Below, in pieces: positions 44,108 to 55,203 of a stretch of 64,000 bases of DNA; position 1 is the stretch's first letter, and the number at the start of each line of letters is the position of its first letter. Position numbers and translations under genes: made by a program. The stretch is from Eleusine coracana subsp. coracana (Eukaryota > Streptophyta > Magnoliopsida > Poales > Poaceae): NCBI GenBank assembly GCA_032690845.1, contig CM064430.1, forward strand, positions 6,558,949 to 6,622,948, in the 5' to 3' direction. The notes beneath the pieces are model-generated. The model ran no database searches and had not been told where the DNA came from. It saw nothing but the letters and a program-made list of their open reading frames with translations.

Positions 44108-45796
44108 TCAATCATCTTGAGGAGGAGGTGGAGGTGCATACCAAGGTGGCTGGAAAAACTCTGGAGGTGGCACTGGTGCAGGAAAGTAGCCATAAATGTG
44201 AGAAGATAGAGCCTCGTAGTTAGACTCTAAACTCTGCATCCTAGTGGTGAGATCATCAATAGAAGTCCTAGCTGCCTCATAGGATGTCCTAGCTGCCTCA
44301 TATGAAGATCTGGCTGCCTCATAAGAATTACGAGCCTCAATACTTGAGGCTTGTATCTGATCAAACCTCTGCATAACAGGCTGAAAGTACTGATCAAGAT
44401 AAGTGGTCATGCCTGCAAAGAATGCCGGAGGCGGAGGAGCATAATGTGACCAATCCATCTGTGGAGGTGGTGGCACTAGGGGAGCATGTGGTGCCTGAGG
44501 AACCTCTACCTGAACATGTGCCTCTTCTTCCTCATCGTCTGCAGCTGGTGCCTCTGGTGGTGCTATGAGTTCTTGCTTGACTGAGCTAAAGGGCTGATAT
44601 CGAGGATGTCTCTTGAATAGATGCCGAGTTGGAAAGTTACTCTTCTTAAGAATCAGAGACATAATGTAGGGGGCATAGTAAAGACTAGTCCTCACTGCCA
44701 TGCTGTAGCTCTCTATCTCCTTCATAATAAGGAGCACCACATCAAACACCTGTCCTTGCATGACATAGTCAATAATGTTCCAATAGTAGTCCCGAATAGC
44801 CTCAGAATTTCCACCTCGAGGATAAAAAGTCATCCTCACTATCTTGTTGATGACCTTGGGCATATAGAGGAGACCACTGACATTGCCCAATTTCCTTATG
44901 TGAGGATCATCAACATAGTACTGAACCCACTCAGGCTCTTTAAGTAGCTCCTGCTCAAGCACATCAATTTGATCATGAGTAACATTATAGTCAATTTCAT
45001 TTGCCTCAGCAAACTCTGCAAATGTGGCAGTAAACCTCCTTGAGTTAGTCATCCATGTCAACGTTTTGTTGGGGAAATCAACTTCAACAGTGACATAAAA
45101 TTGTCGGATCACAGTTTCATTCCAATCTTGCTTATGTGCCACAAAAGCATGCAATCCCAAGTTTTGAAATTTCTCAAGTAGAGGACTGACAGTTGGAAAT
45201 TGTGCAAGGTATGACCAGTCTGTGTACTTGTGAGTGAATATAGTTTTGTCCATCAACATACCATAGAATGCATCATGTTGCACTCGAGTGTGAAACTGAG
45301 GAGTGGGTGAATCTGGATCCTGAGAGTAAGCCACCTCCTGTCTCGCTCTATAGTACTCATGTGATGCCCACTGCTTCTTCTCTCTAGTGTATGCTGTGGG
45401 ATCAAACAACAGATCATCTCCATGTGCCTCATCCATCTCTACTTCATTAGTGGACTGACCAAATTCAGAAGCATCGTCAGTTGCACTTTGAGAGGGAGAA
45501 TAATCATCATCTGAACGGGGTGCCCTTCTCTTCTTGCTTGAACCGGCTTTGAACACGGACGCCACCACTTTTCTTACGGTGCGACGATTACTGAAAATAA
45601 GCGAGCAATAATCATGTATAAGCAACTGATAATTAATGGTCAGACATACGCATTGGATTTCCATAAGAAAAGCTGAGTTTGTACTCTGTCCTGCCCTGAC
45701 AGTCTGACTGTGAGACTTGCGGTCAGACCGTCGGGTGAGGTTCGGCTGACAACTAACTGCACTTTGAAACTCTAGCCAAAATCTCAATAGTGCCAT
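44108..45796 (-). CDS. extra ORF of the Copia element, downstream of pol (env-like position)
   Basis: The longest frame is 562 codons, on the same strand as gag and pol, between pol and the 3' LTR. The first about 70 residues read through the CGGTCTGACCG-type repeat and an acceptor-like 'ttattttcag' (about 45592), so the real start may lie after a splice near SNRRTVRKVVASVFK. Visible parts are a basic/acidic N-terminus (KKRRAPRSDDD), a globular middle with aromatic residues (about residues 150-400; compare plant 'putative transposon protein' domains), a proline-rich linker, four tandem SYEAAR-type heptads (about residues 490-515) predicting a coiled coil, and a PPPPP tail. I see no signal peptide, membrane segment or retroviral envelope feature. 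Function unknown. Confidence 0.7.
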   Translation of the reverse strand: MALLRFWLEFQSAVSCQPNLTRRSDRKSHSQTVRAGQSTNSAFLMEIQCVCLTINYQLLIHDYCSLIFSNRRTVRKVVASVFKAGSSKKRRAPRSDDDYSPSQSATDDASEFGQSTNEVEMDEAHGDDLLFDPTAYTREKKQWASHEYYRARQEVAYSQDPDSPTPQFHTRVQHDAFYGMLMDKTIFTHKYTDWSYLAQFPTVSPLLEKFQNLGLHAFVAHKQDWNETVIRQFYVTVEVDFPNKTLTWMTNSRRFTATFAEFAEANEIDYNVTHDQIDVLEQELLKEPEWVQYYVDDPHIRKLGNVSGLLYMPKVINKIVRMTFYPRGGNSEAIRDYYWNIIDYVMQGQVFDVVLLIMKEIESYSMAVRTSLYYAPYIMSLILKKSNFPTRHLFKRHPRYQPFSSVKQELIAPPEAPAADDEEEEAHVQVEVPQAPHAPLVPPPPQMDWSHYAPPPPAFFAGMTTYLDQYFQPVMQRFDQIQASSIEARNSYEAARSSYEAARTSYEAARTSIDDLTTRMQSLESNYEALSSHIYGYFPAPVPPPEFFQPPWYAPPPPPQDD

Positions 45797-47335
45797 TAAT
45801 TCTTCTTATATATGTTCAAGGATGTACTATGAAGCATTTCCACCCATCAATTTCACTAATCCATGGACATAATCAATAATCCCTAAAATGTAACCCTAGC
45901 ATCAATGTTCATGAGAGCCACCAAATCAACTCTTAAAACTTTGCATAGTTGTTGTCATTAGGTCTAGGAATCACTTTCCAATCATCAAACAATCAATCCA
46001 TGTCTCAAATATTCTATCCCTAGCAACAGCCCCTTGAGAGAGAACCAATGGAAACCATGGGGAGAGAGGAGAAAACGATGAAATACCGGTCACTCATGGC
46101 GGAGAAGTCCTTGGTGAGACCGGATCCGCTCTCGGTTGGACCGAGGAACCTAGGGATGGAGTTCCTCCAATGGAGGTCCTTGGAGGGTAAGGGAGAGCCT
46201 TTAGAGGAGCTACTTTCGGTTTTGGGAGAGTTGGGGATGAAAGGAGGACGAAGGGGTATGAAACATAAGAGACCCTCGCGGAACCGATCTGTTTGGACTC
46301 GGCCGAGGGTGACGGTCTGACCATGGGACGGTCGGTCTGACCGCTGGGACAAGAAGCAGCAAACAAACGAGTTCTGGTGCTCTGTTGGCTGACTGGTGGT
46401 CTGACCGTGACTGCCGACGGTCTGACCGTGAAAGAGATTTCTGAACTCTTGACTGCTGACAGCTGCACTCCTTTAAATTGCTCATCCAAATCAATTCACA
46501 CCTTCTCCAAACATTCCAAACTTGCTCAAAAATGATAACTTAATGAATTCCATCATATCCAAGATGATTCCAACTCTTCAAGAAATATATCCACAATTCT
46601 TGATCATCCATAACATGAATTATGCATGCATGAATGAAATATTGATTTAATCATACAAAATTGCTATAACTTGCACAAATGACCAAGATGATGGAATGAT
46701 GATATTTTTGGGAATGTATGAGTCTCATAAGTGTTTTGGAACCAATATATATGAAAACATATGATCCAATATGCTAAACTCACAAGGTGCCATATTAGGT
46801 TAAAAAGACGACCAAAAGAGGTTTTCACGACGAATTTCAAACCCAAATTTATCTTAAACGATGGATCATCTCAACAAGTTGTGAATACCAATTATGTTTA
46901 TCATCACCATCTCTACAAGTTTTGTAAAAGGACTTTTCTCAAAAATGATTCGATAAGAAATTGAGAGAATAGGTGAGAAAAGGCAAAAGATGATCTTCAA
47001 AAGAGCTCAACCTTATGTTGGTGATAAGAAAAAAACTTCCAAAACATAACCAAGAGGCATAAAAGTATTTTGGAACAATACCAACCATTTTTCAACCAAT
47101 AGAACCCAAAAATTTGACTTTTTAAACAAAATGAGCAAAAGCAAGACTAGTATGGCATCTTTGTTGATTTGTCCACATTATGAGGGTAGCAAGACACATG
47201 AGTGGTATAGTGCTCCCCCTAAATGTGTGAACTAACTTTCAATACAACAACATGGCATAAATGGCATGGCAAGATATACAAAATAGGTAGGCATGCATAT
47301 ATGAAGAGTATGACATAAAGCAACAAAACAAGGAT
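45797..47335 (-). other. spacer between pol and the extra ORF
   Basis: About 1.5 kb with short overlapping frames at 46020-46494 (minus strand) around more CGGTCTGACCG motifs (46308-46430). It may hold the leader and intron of a separate transcript for the downstream ORF, but I see no proven promoter. Confidence 0.4.
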
Positions 47336-50300
47336 CTAGGAGATATGTGAGAGGTCAAGAATATTTAGCTCACTCCGTAGCTTACAAAACCGAGCTTCTT
47401 CTAGAGGCTTGGTGAAGATATCCGCCAATTGATCATTGGTCCTCACACTTTCTATGACAATATCACCTTTGCTCACATGATCCCTTAGAAAATCATGCTG
47501 AATATCAATATGCTTGGTCCTCTTGTGTTGAACTGGATTAGTAGCAATCTTCACGGCACTTTCATTATCACACAAGAGAGGAATGCAATCAAAGTTAATC
47601 CCATAGTCCATTAGAGTTTGCTTCATCCACAATAATTGAGCACAACAATTTCCCGCGGAGACATATTCGGCCTCGGCGGTTGATAAGGCAACCGAATTTT
47701 GCTTCTTGGAGGACCATGAGACTAGAGAAGTTCCAAGCAATTGACAAGTACCGGAGGTACTCTTTCTATCAATTTTGCAACCGGCATAATCCGAATCCAA
47801 ATATCCAATGAGAATAAATTGACCCTCCTTTGGGAACCACAAACCCATATCTTTAGTTTGCTTCAAATATCTCAATATTCTCTTGACGGCAATCATGTGG
47901 CTTTCTTTAGGAGCGGCTTGAAATCTTGCACACATGCAAACACTAAACATAATATCTGGCCTAGATGCAGTAAGATATAGCAAGCTTCCAATCATAGACC
48001 GATATAGCTTTTGATCAACCGGTTTGCCTTCTTCATCAAGATCAAGATGTGCATTCTTTCTCATGGGAGTAGACATTGGTTTTGCACTTTCCATTCCAAA
48101 TCTCTTGAGAAGATCATTCACATATTTGCTTTCATAGATGAATGTCCCATTATTGATTTGCTTCACTTGTAGACCAAGGAAGAAACTCAATTCACCAATC
48201 ATGGACATTTCAAATTCCCGGGACATCATTTCACCAAATTCTTCACAAAATTCTTGATTGGTTGATCCAAAGATGATATCATCCACATAGATTTGGCATA
48301 TAAAGAGATCATTGCCAATCTTCTTGGTGAATAAGGTGGTGTCCACCTTTCCAATTTTGAAGCCCTTTGAGACAAGAAAATCCCTTAATCTCTCATACCA
48401 AGCACGAGGTGCTTGCTTGAGTCCATATAGAGCCTTGGACAACTTGTAAACATGATTTGGCTTCTTTGGATCTTCAAAGTCCGGTGGTTGCTCAACAAAG
48501 ACAAGCTCACTAATTTTGCCATTCAAGAAGGCACTCTTCACATCCATTTGATATAGCTTGATCTTGTGATTAGTTGCATATGCAAGTAAAATTCTAATTG
48601 CCTCAAGTCTAGCTACGGGAGCAAATGTTTCATCAAAATCCAATCCCTCAACTTGAGTATAGCCTTGTGCAACCAATCTTGCTTTGTTTCTCACAACTAC
48701 TCCATTCTCATCTTGCTTGTTCTTGTAAATCCACTTTGTGCCAATAACATTGTGATCTTGTGGCCTCTTGACTAACTCCCAAACTTCATTTCGGGCAAAG
48801 TTGTTCAATTCTTCATGCATAGCATTTACCCAATCCGGGTTTCTCAAAGCTTCCTCTACCTTAGTTGATTCACCACAAGACACGAAAGAGAAGTGTTCAC
48901 ACAATGCAGCAAGTCTTGATCTAGTTTGAACACCTTTGCTTACGTCACCAACAATTTGATTTACCGGATGATCTTTTGCAATGGCATGGTGGATTTTCGG
49001 ATGACCACTAGCATTTTGTGATGGCTTGGAGGTTGAGCCATTTTCCAGTTGAAGATTTGACTCACCACCATCACTAGCTTGTGCTTGAGCACTAGAGATT
49101 GATGAATCTTGATTCACTTGAAAGAGTGATGAAGGGTTCACATTTGAGTCATCTTTATCCTTAGGCCTCACATCACAAATTGTCATGTTCTTCATAGCAT
49201 TTCTCAATTCTTCATTTCCCACATCATTCAAATTTTCTTGCTCATCTTGAGATCCATTTGTTTCATCAAATTCCACATCATATACTTCCTCTACTAGCCC
49301 CGAATTTTGATTGTACACTCTGTAGGCCTTGCTATTAGAGGAGTACCCAAGGAGAAATCCTTCATCACACTTACTTTGGAATTTTGATAGTCTTGCTCCT
49401 TTCTTCAAGATATAGCATTTGCATCCAAAGACACGAAAATAGGAGATGTTGGGTTTTCTTCCAATGAGCAACTCATAAGGTGTCTTTTTCAACAACCGGT
49501 GGCAATATAATCTATTTGATGCATGACAAGCGGTGTTGATTGCCTCGGCCCAAAAACTATCCGATACATTGTACTCGGAGAGCATTGATCTTGCCATTTC
49601 AATCAATGTTCTATTCTTCCTCTCAACAACTCCATTTTGCTCCGGGGTGTACTTGGTTGAGAATTCATGTTTGATTCCCTTTTCATCACAATATTCTTCA
49701 ATTCTTGTATTCTTGAATTCGGAGCCATTGTCACTTCTAATCTTCTTGATATTGAATTCATACTCATTTTCGGCTCTTTTGGCAAACCCTTTGAAAATGG
49801 TGAATACAATTGATTTGTCACTAAGGAAGTACACCCATGTATATCTTGAGAAGTCATCAACAATGACAAGACAATAGCTATTTCCACCAATGCTTTGATA
49901 TTTGGTAGGGCCAAATAAATCCATATGCAACAATTCCAAAGGCCTTGAAGTTGACATGATACTGTTGGTAGGATGAGTATTAGCCACTTGCTTCCCGGCT
50001 TGACAGGCACTACATAATTTATCCTTTTCAAACAAGACATCATCCTTCATACCAACAACCAAGTTGTGCTTCACTAATTTCTTGAGTTGGTTCATTCCAA
50101 CATGGGCAAGCCTTCTATGCCATAACCAACCCTTGGATGACTTTGTGAATAGACATGTGCTTAAGCTTGCCTCACTAGAAGAGAAATCCACAAGATAAAG
50201 ATTGCCATGACGGAATCCCTTGAAGATAATACTATCATCCTTCACACTTGTAATCACAACGCCACTTGGTGAGAATTTGCAAATTAGATCAAGATCACAC

Positions 50301-50548
50301 AATTGAGCCACGGATAGTAAGTTGTAGCTCAAAGATTCAACTAGCAATACATTAGAGATTGAGAGGTCATTTGAGATAGCAATCTTTCCCATTCCTCTCA
50401 CTTTTCCTTTGCTATTATCACCAAAGGTGATCCTTTCACAATCGGAATTTCCTTCTTCAATTGAGGTGAACCTTTTCCCATTTCCGGTCATATGTTGAGT
50501 GCATCCACTATCAAGCACCCAATGCCTTCCTTCGGACTTGTAGTTCAC
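47336..50548 (-). CDS. pol: Copia pol polyprotein
   Basis: The frame is uninterrupted for 1070 codons. Domains in order: aspartic protease ([13 protein letters not shown], residue about 10), GAG-pre-integrase zinc region ([10 protein letters not shown]...CSACQAGKQ, about 145-190), integrase core ([35 protein letters not shown], about 208-315), reverse transcriptase ([33 protein letters not shown], about 620-800), and RNase H ([29 protein letters not shown], about 930-1045). All catalytic acids are present. The listed first codon is GTG, directly after an in-frame TAG, so there is no own ATG. The frame is offset +1 from gag, and expression needs frameshifting, splicing or re-initiation. Confidence 0.95.
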   Translation of the reverse strand: MNYKSEGRHWVLDSGCTQHMTGNGKRFTSIEEGNSDCERITFGDNSKGKVRGMGKIAISNDLSISNVLLVESLSYNLLSVAQLCDLDLICKFSPSGVVITSVKDDSIIFKGFRHGNLYLVDFSSSEASLSTCLFTKSSKGWLWHRRLAHVGMNQLKKLVKHNLVVGMKDDVLFEKDKLCSACQAGKQVANTHPTNSIMSTSRPLELLHMDLFGPTKYQSIGGNSYCLVIVDDFSRYTWVYFLSDKSIVFTIFKGFAKRAENEYEFNIKKIRSDNGSEFKNTRIEEYCDEKGIKHEFSTKYTPEQNGVVERKNRTLIEMARSMLSEYNVSDSFWAEAINTACHASNRLYCHRLLKKTPYELLIGRKPNISYFRVFGCKCYILKKGARLSKFQSKCDEGFLLGYSSNSKAYRVYNQNSGLVEEVYDVEFDETNGSQDEQENLNDVGNEELRNAMKNMTICDVRPKDKDDSNVNPSSLFQVNQDSSISSAQAQASDGGESNLQLENGSTSKPSQNASGHPKIHHAIAKDHPVNQIVGDVSKGVQTRSRLAALCEHFSFVSCGESTKVEEALRNPDWVNAMHEELNNFARNEVWELVKRPQDHNVIGTKWIYKNKQDENGVVVRNKARLVAQGYTQVEGLDFDETFAPVARLEAIRILLAYATNHKIKLYQMDVKSAFLNGKISELVFVEQPPDFEDPKKPNHVYKLSKALYGLKQAPRAWYERLRDFLVSKGFKIGKVDTTLFTKKIGNDLFICQIYVDDIIFGSTNQEFCEEFGEMMSREFEMSMIGELSFFLGLQVKQINNGTFIYESKYVNDLLKRFGMESAKPMSTPMRKNAHLDLDEEGKPVDQKLYRSMIGSLLYLTASRPDIMFSVCMCARFQAAPKESHMIAVKRILRYLKQTKDMGLWFPKEGQFILIGYLDSDYAGCKIDRKSTSGTCQLLGTSLVSWSSKKQNSVALSTAEAEYVSAGNCCAQLLWMKQTLMDYGINFDCIPLLCDNESAVKIATNPVQHKRTKHIDIQHDFLRDHVSKGDIVIESVRTNDQLADIFTKPLEEARFCKLRSELNILDLSHIS

Positions 50549-50561
50549 CTACAAAACATAT

Positions 50562-52574
50562 TTAGTTGTTCTTAGGTACCCAAATTTGCTTGGGTCCTTG
50601 GAGATTGGTCACCAACACCTTTGGCACCCAAATGGACCTTTTCTTTATTCCATTGCCAAATATGCCATTCATGTTGGTCTTAGCATGAACATTATTTTTA
50701 CCAACAATCTTAGCATGCACAACATCATTGGATGATTTAACAAGCATGTAAGAAGGATCCATAGCAACATTAGCAATCTTCTTATCGGTGCACTCTTTTG
50801 CAAGATGTCCGGTATTCTTGCACATAGAGCAATACAAGCCACTTTCTTTAACAAAAGTGGACTTTTTAGCAACAAAGACATTTTTGTTCTTCTTGGGGAT
50901 ATATCCAAGACCCTCATGCTTGAGAGTGAACCGTTGACACTTCCACATTTCATTAAAAACATTTTCACCCTTGTGACACTTAGCAAGAGCATCAACAAGA
51001 TGATCAACGGTGTCCCTTAATTCATGATTTTCAACAATAAGCAAGGGATCACAAGCATTCACATCATTCATGCAAGCATCAATCTTAGAAGAGCATGGTA
51101 TAGCAAGTAAATCATCACATGAGGTAGATATGCTAGAAGAAGTAACATGAGCAATAGGCATACCATTAATCAAATTGCAAGACACACCGGCATCAATTTG
51201 GACCTTGTTGGTGTGTTGGGCTACATAAGTCTTATGAGTTTCCTCAAGCTTCTCATGAGTTTCTTTTAGATCCTCATGAGATGACTTTAGCTCATCATAA
51301 GCGTCTTGGAGAGAAAAGTGCTTTCTCTTCAAGTCCTTGTACTTGCTCTTTATATCCCCCAACACATCATCAAGTTCACTAAGCATTTCAACTAGTTCAT
51401 CATAGGAAGGCTCATAGTCATCGTTGCATACCTTGGATTCACCTTTTGCCATGAAGCAATAATGTGAATTGAATAGAGATGGAGCTTCCTTGATGGCAAT
51501 GCCGGCAAGATCCTTCTTGGAAGGCTTGTCATCTTCATCATCGGAATCAGAATTCGAACTAGCATCGGAATCCCATTCAACATAATAAGCCTTGCCATTT
51601 TTCTTATTGGAGAACTTCTTGAGAAACTTCTTCTTTACAAATCTCTTGTTCTTTCTTGGCTCATCATCATCATCATCACTATGATTCTTCTTCTTGCAAT
51701 TTGTAGAGATATGGCCAAATTCTCCACACTCATAGCATTTCTTGTTTGCAAATGGATTCTTCTTGGATGACTTGTAATTTTTGTTGAATCCACCATACTT
51801 GCCTTTCTTCATGAATTTCTTGAACTTCCTCACCATCAAGGCTACATTCTCATCATCAACATCGGAGTCACTCTCTTCATCATTATCATCATCATCATCA
51901 TTGTGAGACCCACTAGCCTTGAAAGCAACACTCTTCTTCTTCATATCAATTTGATCATCCCTAGAAGCCACTTGAGATTGCTTGAAGATATCATGAGTGA
52001 GAACTTCACCCAAGATTTCTGAGGGAGTTGTTTCTTCCAAATTTGATCTCACAAGCATAGTGACAATTGTTTCATACTTGGATGGCAAAGCTCTAAGAAA
52101 CTTATGAGATATATCAACATTGGGAACATCATGACCAAGATCCTTGAGATCATTCACAATGTTGTTCAATCTTGCAAAGGCGGCCTTCAACTCTTCATTG
52201 GGCAACAATGCAAATCCTTCAAATTTGCCCTTGCAAATAAACAACTTGGCACTCTTGACCATCTTGGTGCCCTCATGAGCTTCCAATAGAGTGTTCCACA
52301 TCTCATATGCGGTCTTGAGCTTGCACACTCTATGATATTCCTCCTTGCATAGGGACCGAATAAGAATGTTCTTGGCTTGAGCATTGGCCTTGATATTTTC
52401 CTTGTCGGCGGGAGTGGGATGTGCCGGATCAAGAACCACATAACCTTCTTCCACAATATTCAACACGGTCTCCCCCACGGCCTCAAGATGAATCAACATA
52501 CATGTCTTCCAATAATCAAAGTCTTGACCATCAAAGAATGGTGCGTGGCCAACATTCACTGTGTTACTAGCCAT
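50562..52574 (-). CDS. gag: Copia gag
   Basis: Six hundred seventy codons from an ATG 61 bp after the 5' LTR. The N-terminal half (FDGQDFDYWKTCM... to about residue 200) is the capsid-like UBN2 region of Copia gag proteins. A zinc knuckle CYECGEFGHISTNC lies at about residue 280, and a second, CSMCKNTGHLAKEC, at about 580. Between them are acid/serine-rich stretches and a predicted coiled coil with repeated EDLKETHEKLEETH. The protein is long for Copia gag, in line with SIRE-type elements. It ends with TAA 13 bp before pol. Confidence 0.93.
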   Translation of the reverse strand: MASNTVNVGHAPFFDGQDFDYWKTCMLIHLEAVGETVLNIVEEGYVVLDPAHPTPADKENIKANAQAKNILIRSLCKEEYHRVCKLKTAYEMWNTLLEAHEGTKMVKSAKLFICKGKFEGFALLPNEELKAAFARLNNIVNDLKDLGHDVPNVDISHKFLRALPSKYETIVTMLVRSNLEETTPSEILGEVLTHDIFKQSQVASRDDQIDMKKKSVAFKASGSHNDDDDDNDEESDSDVDDENVALMVRKFKKFMKKGKYGGFNKNYKSSKKNPFANKKCYECGEFGHISTNCKKKNHSDDDDDEPRKNKRFVKKKFLKKFSNKKNGKAYYVEWDSDASSNSDSDDEDDKPSKKDLAGIAIKEAPSLFNSHYCFMAKGESKVCNDDYEPSYDELVEMLSELDDVLGDIKSKYKDLKRKHFSLQDAYDELKSSHEDLKETHEKLEETHKTYVAQHTNKVQIDAGVSCNLINGMPIAHVTSSSISTSCDDLLAIPCSSKIDACMNDVNACDPLLIVENHELRDTVDHLVDALAKCHKGENVFNEMWKCQRFTLKHEGLGYIPKKNKNVFVAKKSTFVKESGLYCSMCKNTGHLAKECTDKKIANVAMDPSYMLVKSSNDVVHAKIVGKNNVHAKTNMNGIFGNGIKKRSIWVPKVLVTNLQGPKQIWVPKNN

Positions 52575-52620
52575 AATCCTTCTCCCAGAAGATGAATTCC
52601 AATCAATTTAGGGAGAACCC

Positions 52621-52632
52621 GCTCTGATACCA
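52621..52632 (-). promoter_or_regulatory. primer-binding site
   Basis: Read on the minus strand TGGTATCAGAGC, complementary to the 3' end of initiator methionine tRNA, 2 nt after the 5' LTR. Confidence 0.95.
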
Positions 52633-52634
52633 CT

Positions 52635-54005
52635 TGTAGGATCGAAGGACCCCGGCTAGAGGAGGGGTGAATAGCCGAATTAAAAATTTAAAAGCTAACT
52701 ATCCAACTAATTGCGGAATTTAAAGACAATTGGATAAAAGCAAGAAATTGACAACTAAACCTAGGTTAGAGCTAAAGTAGGTTAACAATCCTAGGTGACA
52801 TACATCAATCAATTTCTAGTATGTAAACAACATATGAAAATACAAGTCAAGAGACAAAGGATATTTTCCCGTGGTCTCGGTGATTTGCCGATAGAAAACA
52901 ATCAATACCTTGAACCTCGCCAAACCTTGATTCCACTAGGGTTGCTCTTCACCGCTCCGGCGAGGTGAGCACCGCACCTCTCACAAGAATCCGGACCTCC
53001 TTCACAAGCTTCTTGAAGGGCTCACGAATTTGACTCCTCCAAGCCGTCTAGGAGGCGGCAACCTCCAAGAGTAACAAGTCGATGATGCTTGCTTGAGGAT
53101 CCCAAGTGCCACAATGCTCAAAACACTCAAGATTAGGGCACTCACACTCACACACTTGCAATCTTTCCACTAAGGCTTTGTGTGAGAAGGGAATCAGCTC
53201 CAAAGGGTGTACAATGCTTTTGTCATAGCCAAAAGCCCCCCTATGCACGGTATAGAGGAGGTATAAATAGGTCACCCTTTGAAAACTAGCCGTTACAGCT
53301 TTCTGCGCACCGGACGGTCTGACCGTGACTCCCCACGGTCGGACCGTCGTACAACCCAACGGCTAGTTTGACTTTCAAACTCGTTCTGGCACGAGCCCGA
53401 CGGTCAGACCGTCATCACCCACGGTCAGACCGCTGGGACACTTTCAACTTTTACCCGAGCACAAAGTCTCTGCCAACACCAGACATGCACCGACGGTCAG
53501 ACCGTGGTTAACGACGGTCAGACCGTCGGGCCATCACTCGAGCAACCAGAGAGGCCGCTCCTTTGGCCGTCTCTGGAGAGCATCAGCGGTCAGACCGCGG
53601 GTCCTGGCGGTCTGACCGCCAGGAGTGACCTGCCAACCCCCCTTCTTTTACTCTTTGCTTTCTCTCAAGGAGATGGGCACACTCAACTCACACAGAACCA
53701 CTCACAAAGATAGAAATTGAGCATTTGTGGCAACCATGGATACTCAAGGTCATTTTATCGACCCCTCTTGATAGTACGGCATTTAACCTATAATCCGGTC
53801 ACTCATCTCTAATCTCCTTATGACCGGCAAAATAGAAAAACCCTATCAAGATACCTTTGCCTTGAGCCATCCATATGTATATTACTTCATCCATCATTCC
53901 ATCCCTTGTTTTGACTACAACCATAATCATCTCAACAACGTAGTTAGTCAAAAATAAGGGTCGTCATTAATTACCAAAACACTAAAGAAGGGCCTAGATG
54001 CTTCA
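52635..54005 (-). repeat. 5' LTR (1371 bp)
   Basis: It is paired with 41986-43432. It has a 105-bp deletion at about 52892 between two GAT triplets. The promoter candidate is TATTTATA on the minus strand (53262-53269). At least eight CGGTCAGACCG / CGGTCTGACCG motifs lie at 53314-53628. Confidence 0.95.
53262..53269 (-). promoter_or_regulatory. TATA box of the 5' LTR
   Basis: Minus strand TATTTATA in an otherwise GC-richer context. The same sequence occurs in the 3' LTR at about 42717. It is the best candidate for the element's promoter. Confidence 0.5.
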
Positions 54006-54010
54006 ATTGG
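54006..54010. repeat. target-site duplication of the Copia element, right copy
   Basis: ATTGG, identical to 41981-41985. Confidence 0.9.
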
Positions 54011-55003
54011 TACATATACAATCATAAAATCACTTGCAAAGCATTTTTTGTACTTTAATGTCTCAAGATCTTGATCTGTAAGAGCAAGCCTTATGAACAT
54101 AAAAGGTTTTGATGTACATCCTGATTTGTTAGATGGAAGCACGGAAAACGAGTTGTAAATAATGCCACTTGCCAAATAGTTTTTCACTTTCATAATCATA
54201 GTCTATTGTAGCAGACAAGATTTTTAAGCCTTTAGACATTGCAATATTCAACTCATAAAATGAATCCATTGCTTTACATCTGCTGAGGATATATATGAGC
54301 ATACTATCCAGATAACATAGAAGATGATTCCGTCTCAGCTAAGGAGTAAAGGATGCTACAAAAGCAAAAAATGTTCCCAAGTGGAAGAAAGAGGCTATGG
54401 ATCTAAGCAGAGCAACCTGAACCCATAATTTCTAGACTACTGTGAATTCATTATTTGGTTCAGGGAACTTAGATTTGCAACAGGAAAAAATGTTACATAT
54501 CGAGCATAGTGTGGAGTTTTCAACAGAATTATACCGTTTCAGTTATTAGTGGGTGACTGATTTCATAGGAGTGGGAGGGGATCTGCAAGCCATGAAATAG
54601 GGTAGCAACAATTCCTAGTCGATAAGGGCAATAGTAGCAAGCGTGCTTCAAGAAGATCCATGAATAAAGAATCGTATTATAATGAGAAATATTAATGAGA
54701 TCAAAGGAATCAAGAAAGATTAATATCCAAAACTACAAAGAAGGCAAGGGACGATCGATTAGCGCATGAGGCGGGGCGTCTCACCTCGTACTGCTTGGCT
54801 GCTGTCACTCGCTCGCCACATCTCGCTTCCCAGTCTCCTTTCTTGCACAAAAAAATATTACTTATAAAATCTAGGTCACTTGAAGTATCTATAAGAAATT
54901 TCTTTTGAATTCTAGGCATGAATTACATGCTTATAGAAAATCTCCCCAAAAATTGAAAAAATGGATGAGCAAGTACAACGGCATCTGATCAGCAATTTGC
55001 TAC
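54011..55003 (-). other. Helitron interior with a possible captured exon
   Basis: On the minus strand 54199-54012 is open and reads LASGIIYNSFSVLPSNKS and onward to LALTDQDLETLKYKK, with exon-like composition. The Copia element inserted at its end. The protein is not recognised and splice sites are not clear. The rest is intron-like. Confidence 0.35.
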
Positions 55004-55203
55004 CTTCTTCGTCGTCCACCACGGATCGCCGGTCTGCAGGCAACCATCTCATGCAGGCGCTGGCTGTCGTCTCTCCCCATAACGGCACCACTTGGAAGCC
55101 TAGCAACACGGGACAATGGTGGAAATCCAGACCTTTTCGCAATGGGATTTGGGCGGGTTAGAGAGGAGAGCTGCGGCCAGAGAGGCGTGGGCGAGGCCGC
55201 CAC
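55004..55203 (-). pseudogene. captured GC-rich first exon in the Helitron
   Basis: An ATG at 55203 opens 66 codons (MAASPTPLWPQLSSLTRPNP...) up to a donor AAG|GTAGC at 55004/55003. The serine/arginine/proline-rich start resembles an organelle transit peptide. Upstream (55210-55565) is GC-rich 5' sequence with proline tracts. It is probably the 5' part of a host gene captured with its leader; gene not identified. Confidence 0.4.

Larger units (their letters stand above)
41986..54005 (-). mobile_element. complete Copia retrotransposon, SIRE/Maximus type
   Basis: The element has two LTRs that start TG and end CA, a primer-binding site complementary to initiator methionine tRNA, a polypurine tract, uninterrupted gag and pol frames, and a 5-bp target duplication. 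The order protease-integrase-reverse transcriptase-RNase H defines Copia. The large gag with two zinc knuckles and an extra ORF between pol and the 3' LTR point to the SIRE/Maximus lineage. By eye the LTRs differ at about 25 aligned positions (about 2%) plus two deletions, so insertion is recent on a grass timescale. It sits in a Helitron. Confidence 0.95.

Noticed and set aside
43858..51020. Plus-strand frames of 60-115 residues inside the Copia element (e.g. 44621-44947, 49533-49877)
   Set aside because: Antisense shadows of the gag, pol and extra ORF frames.
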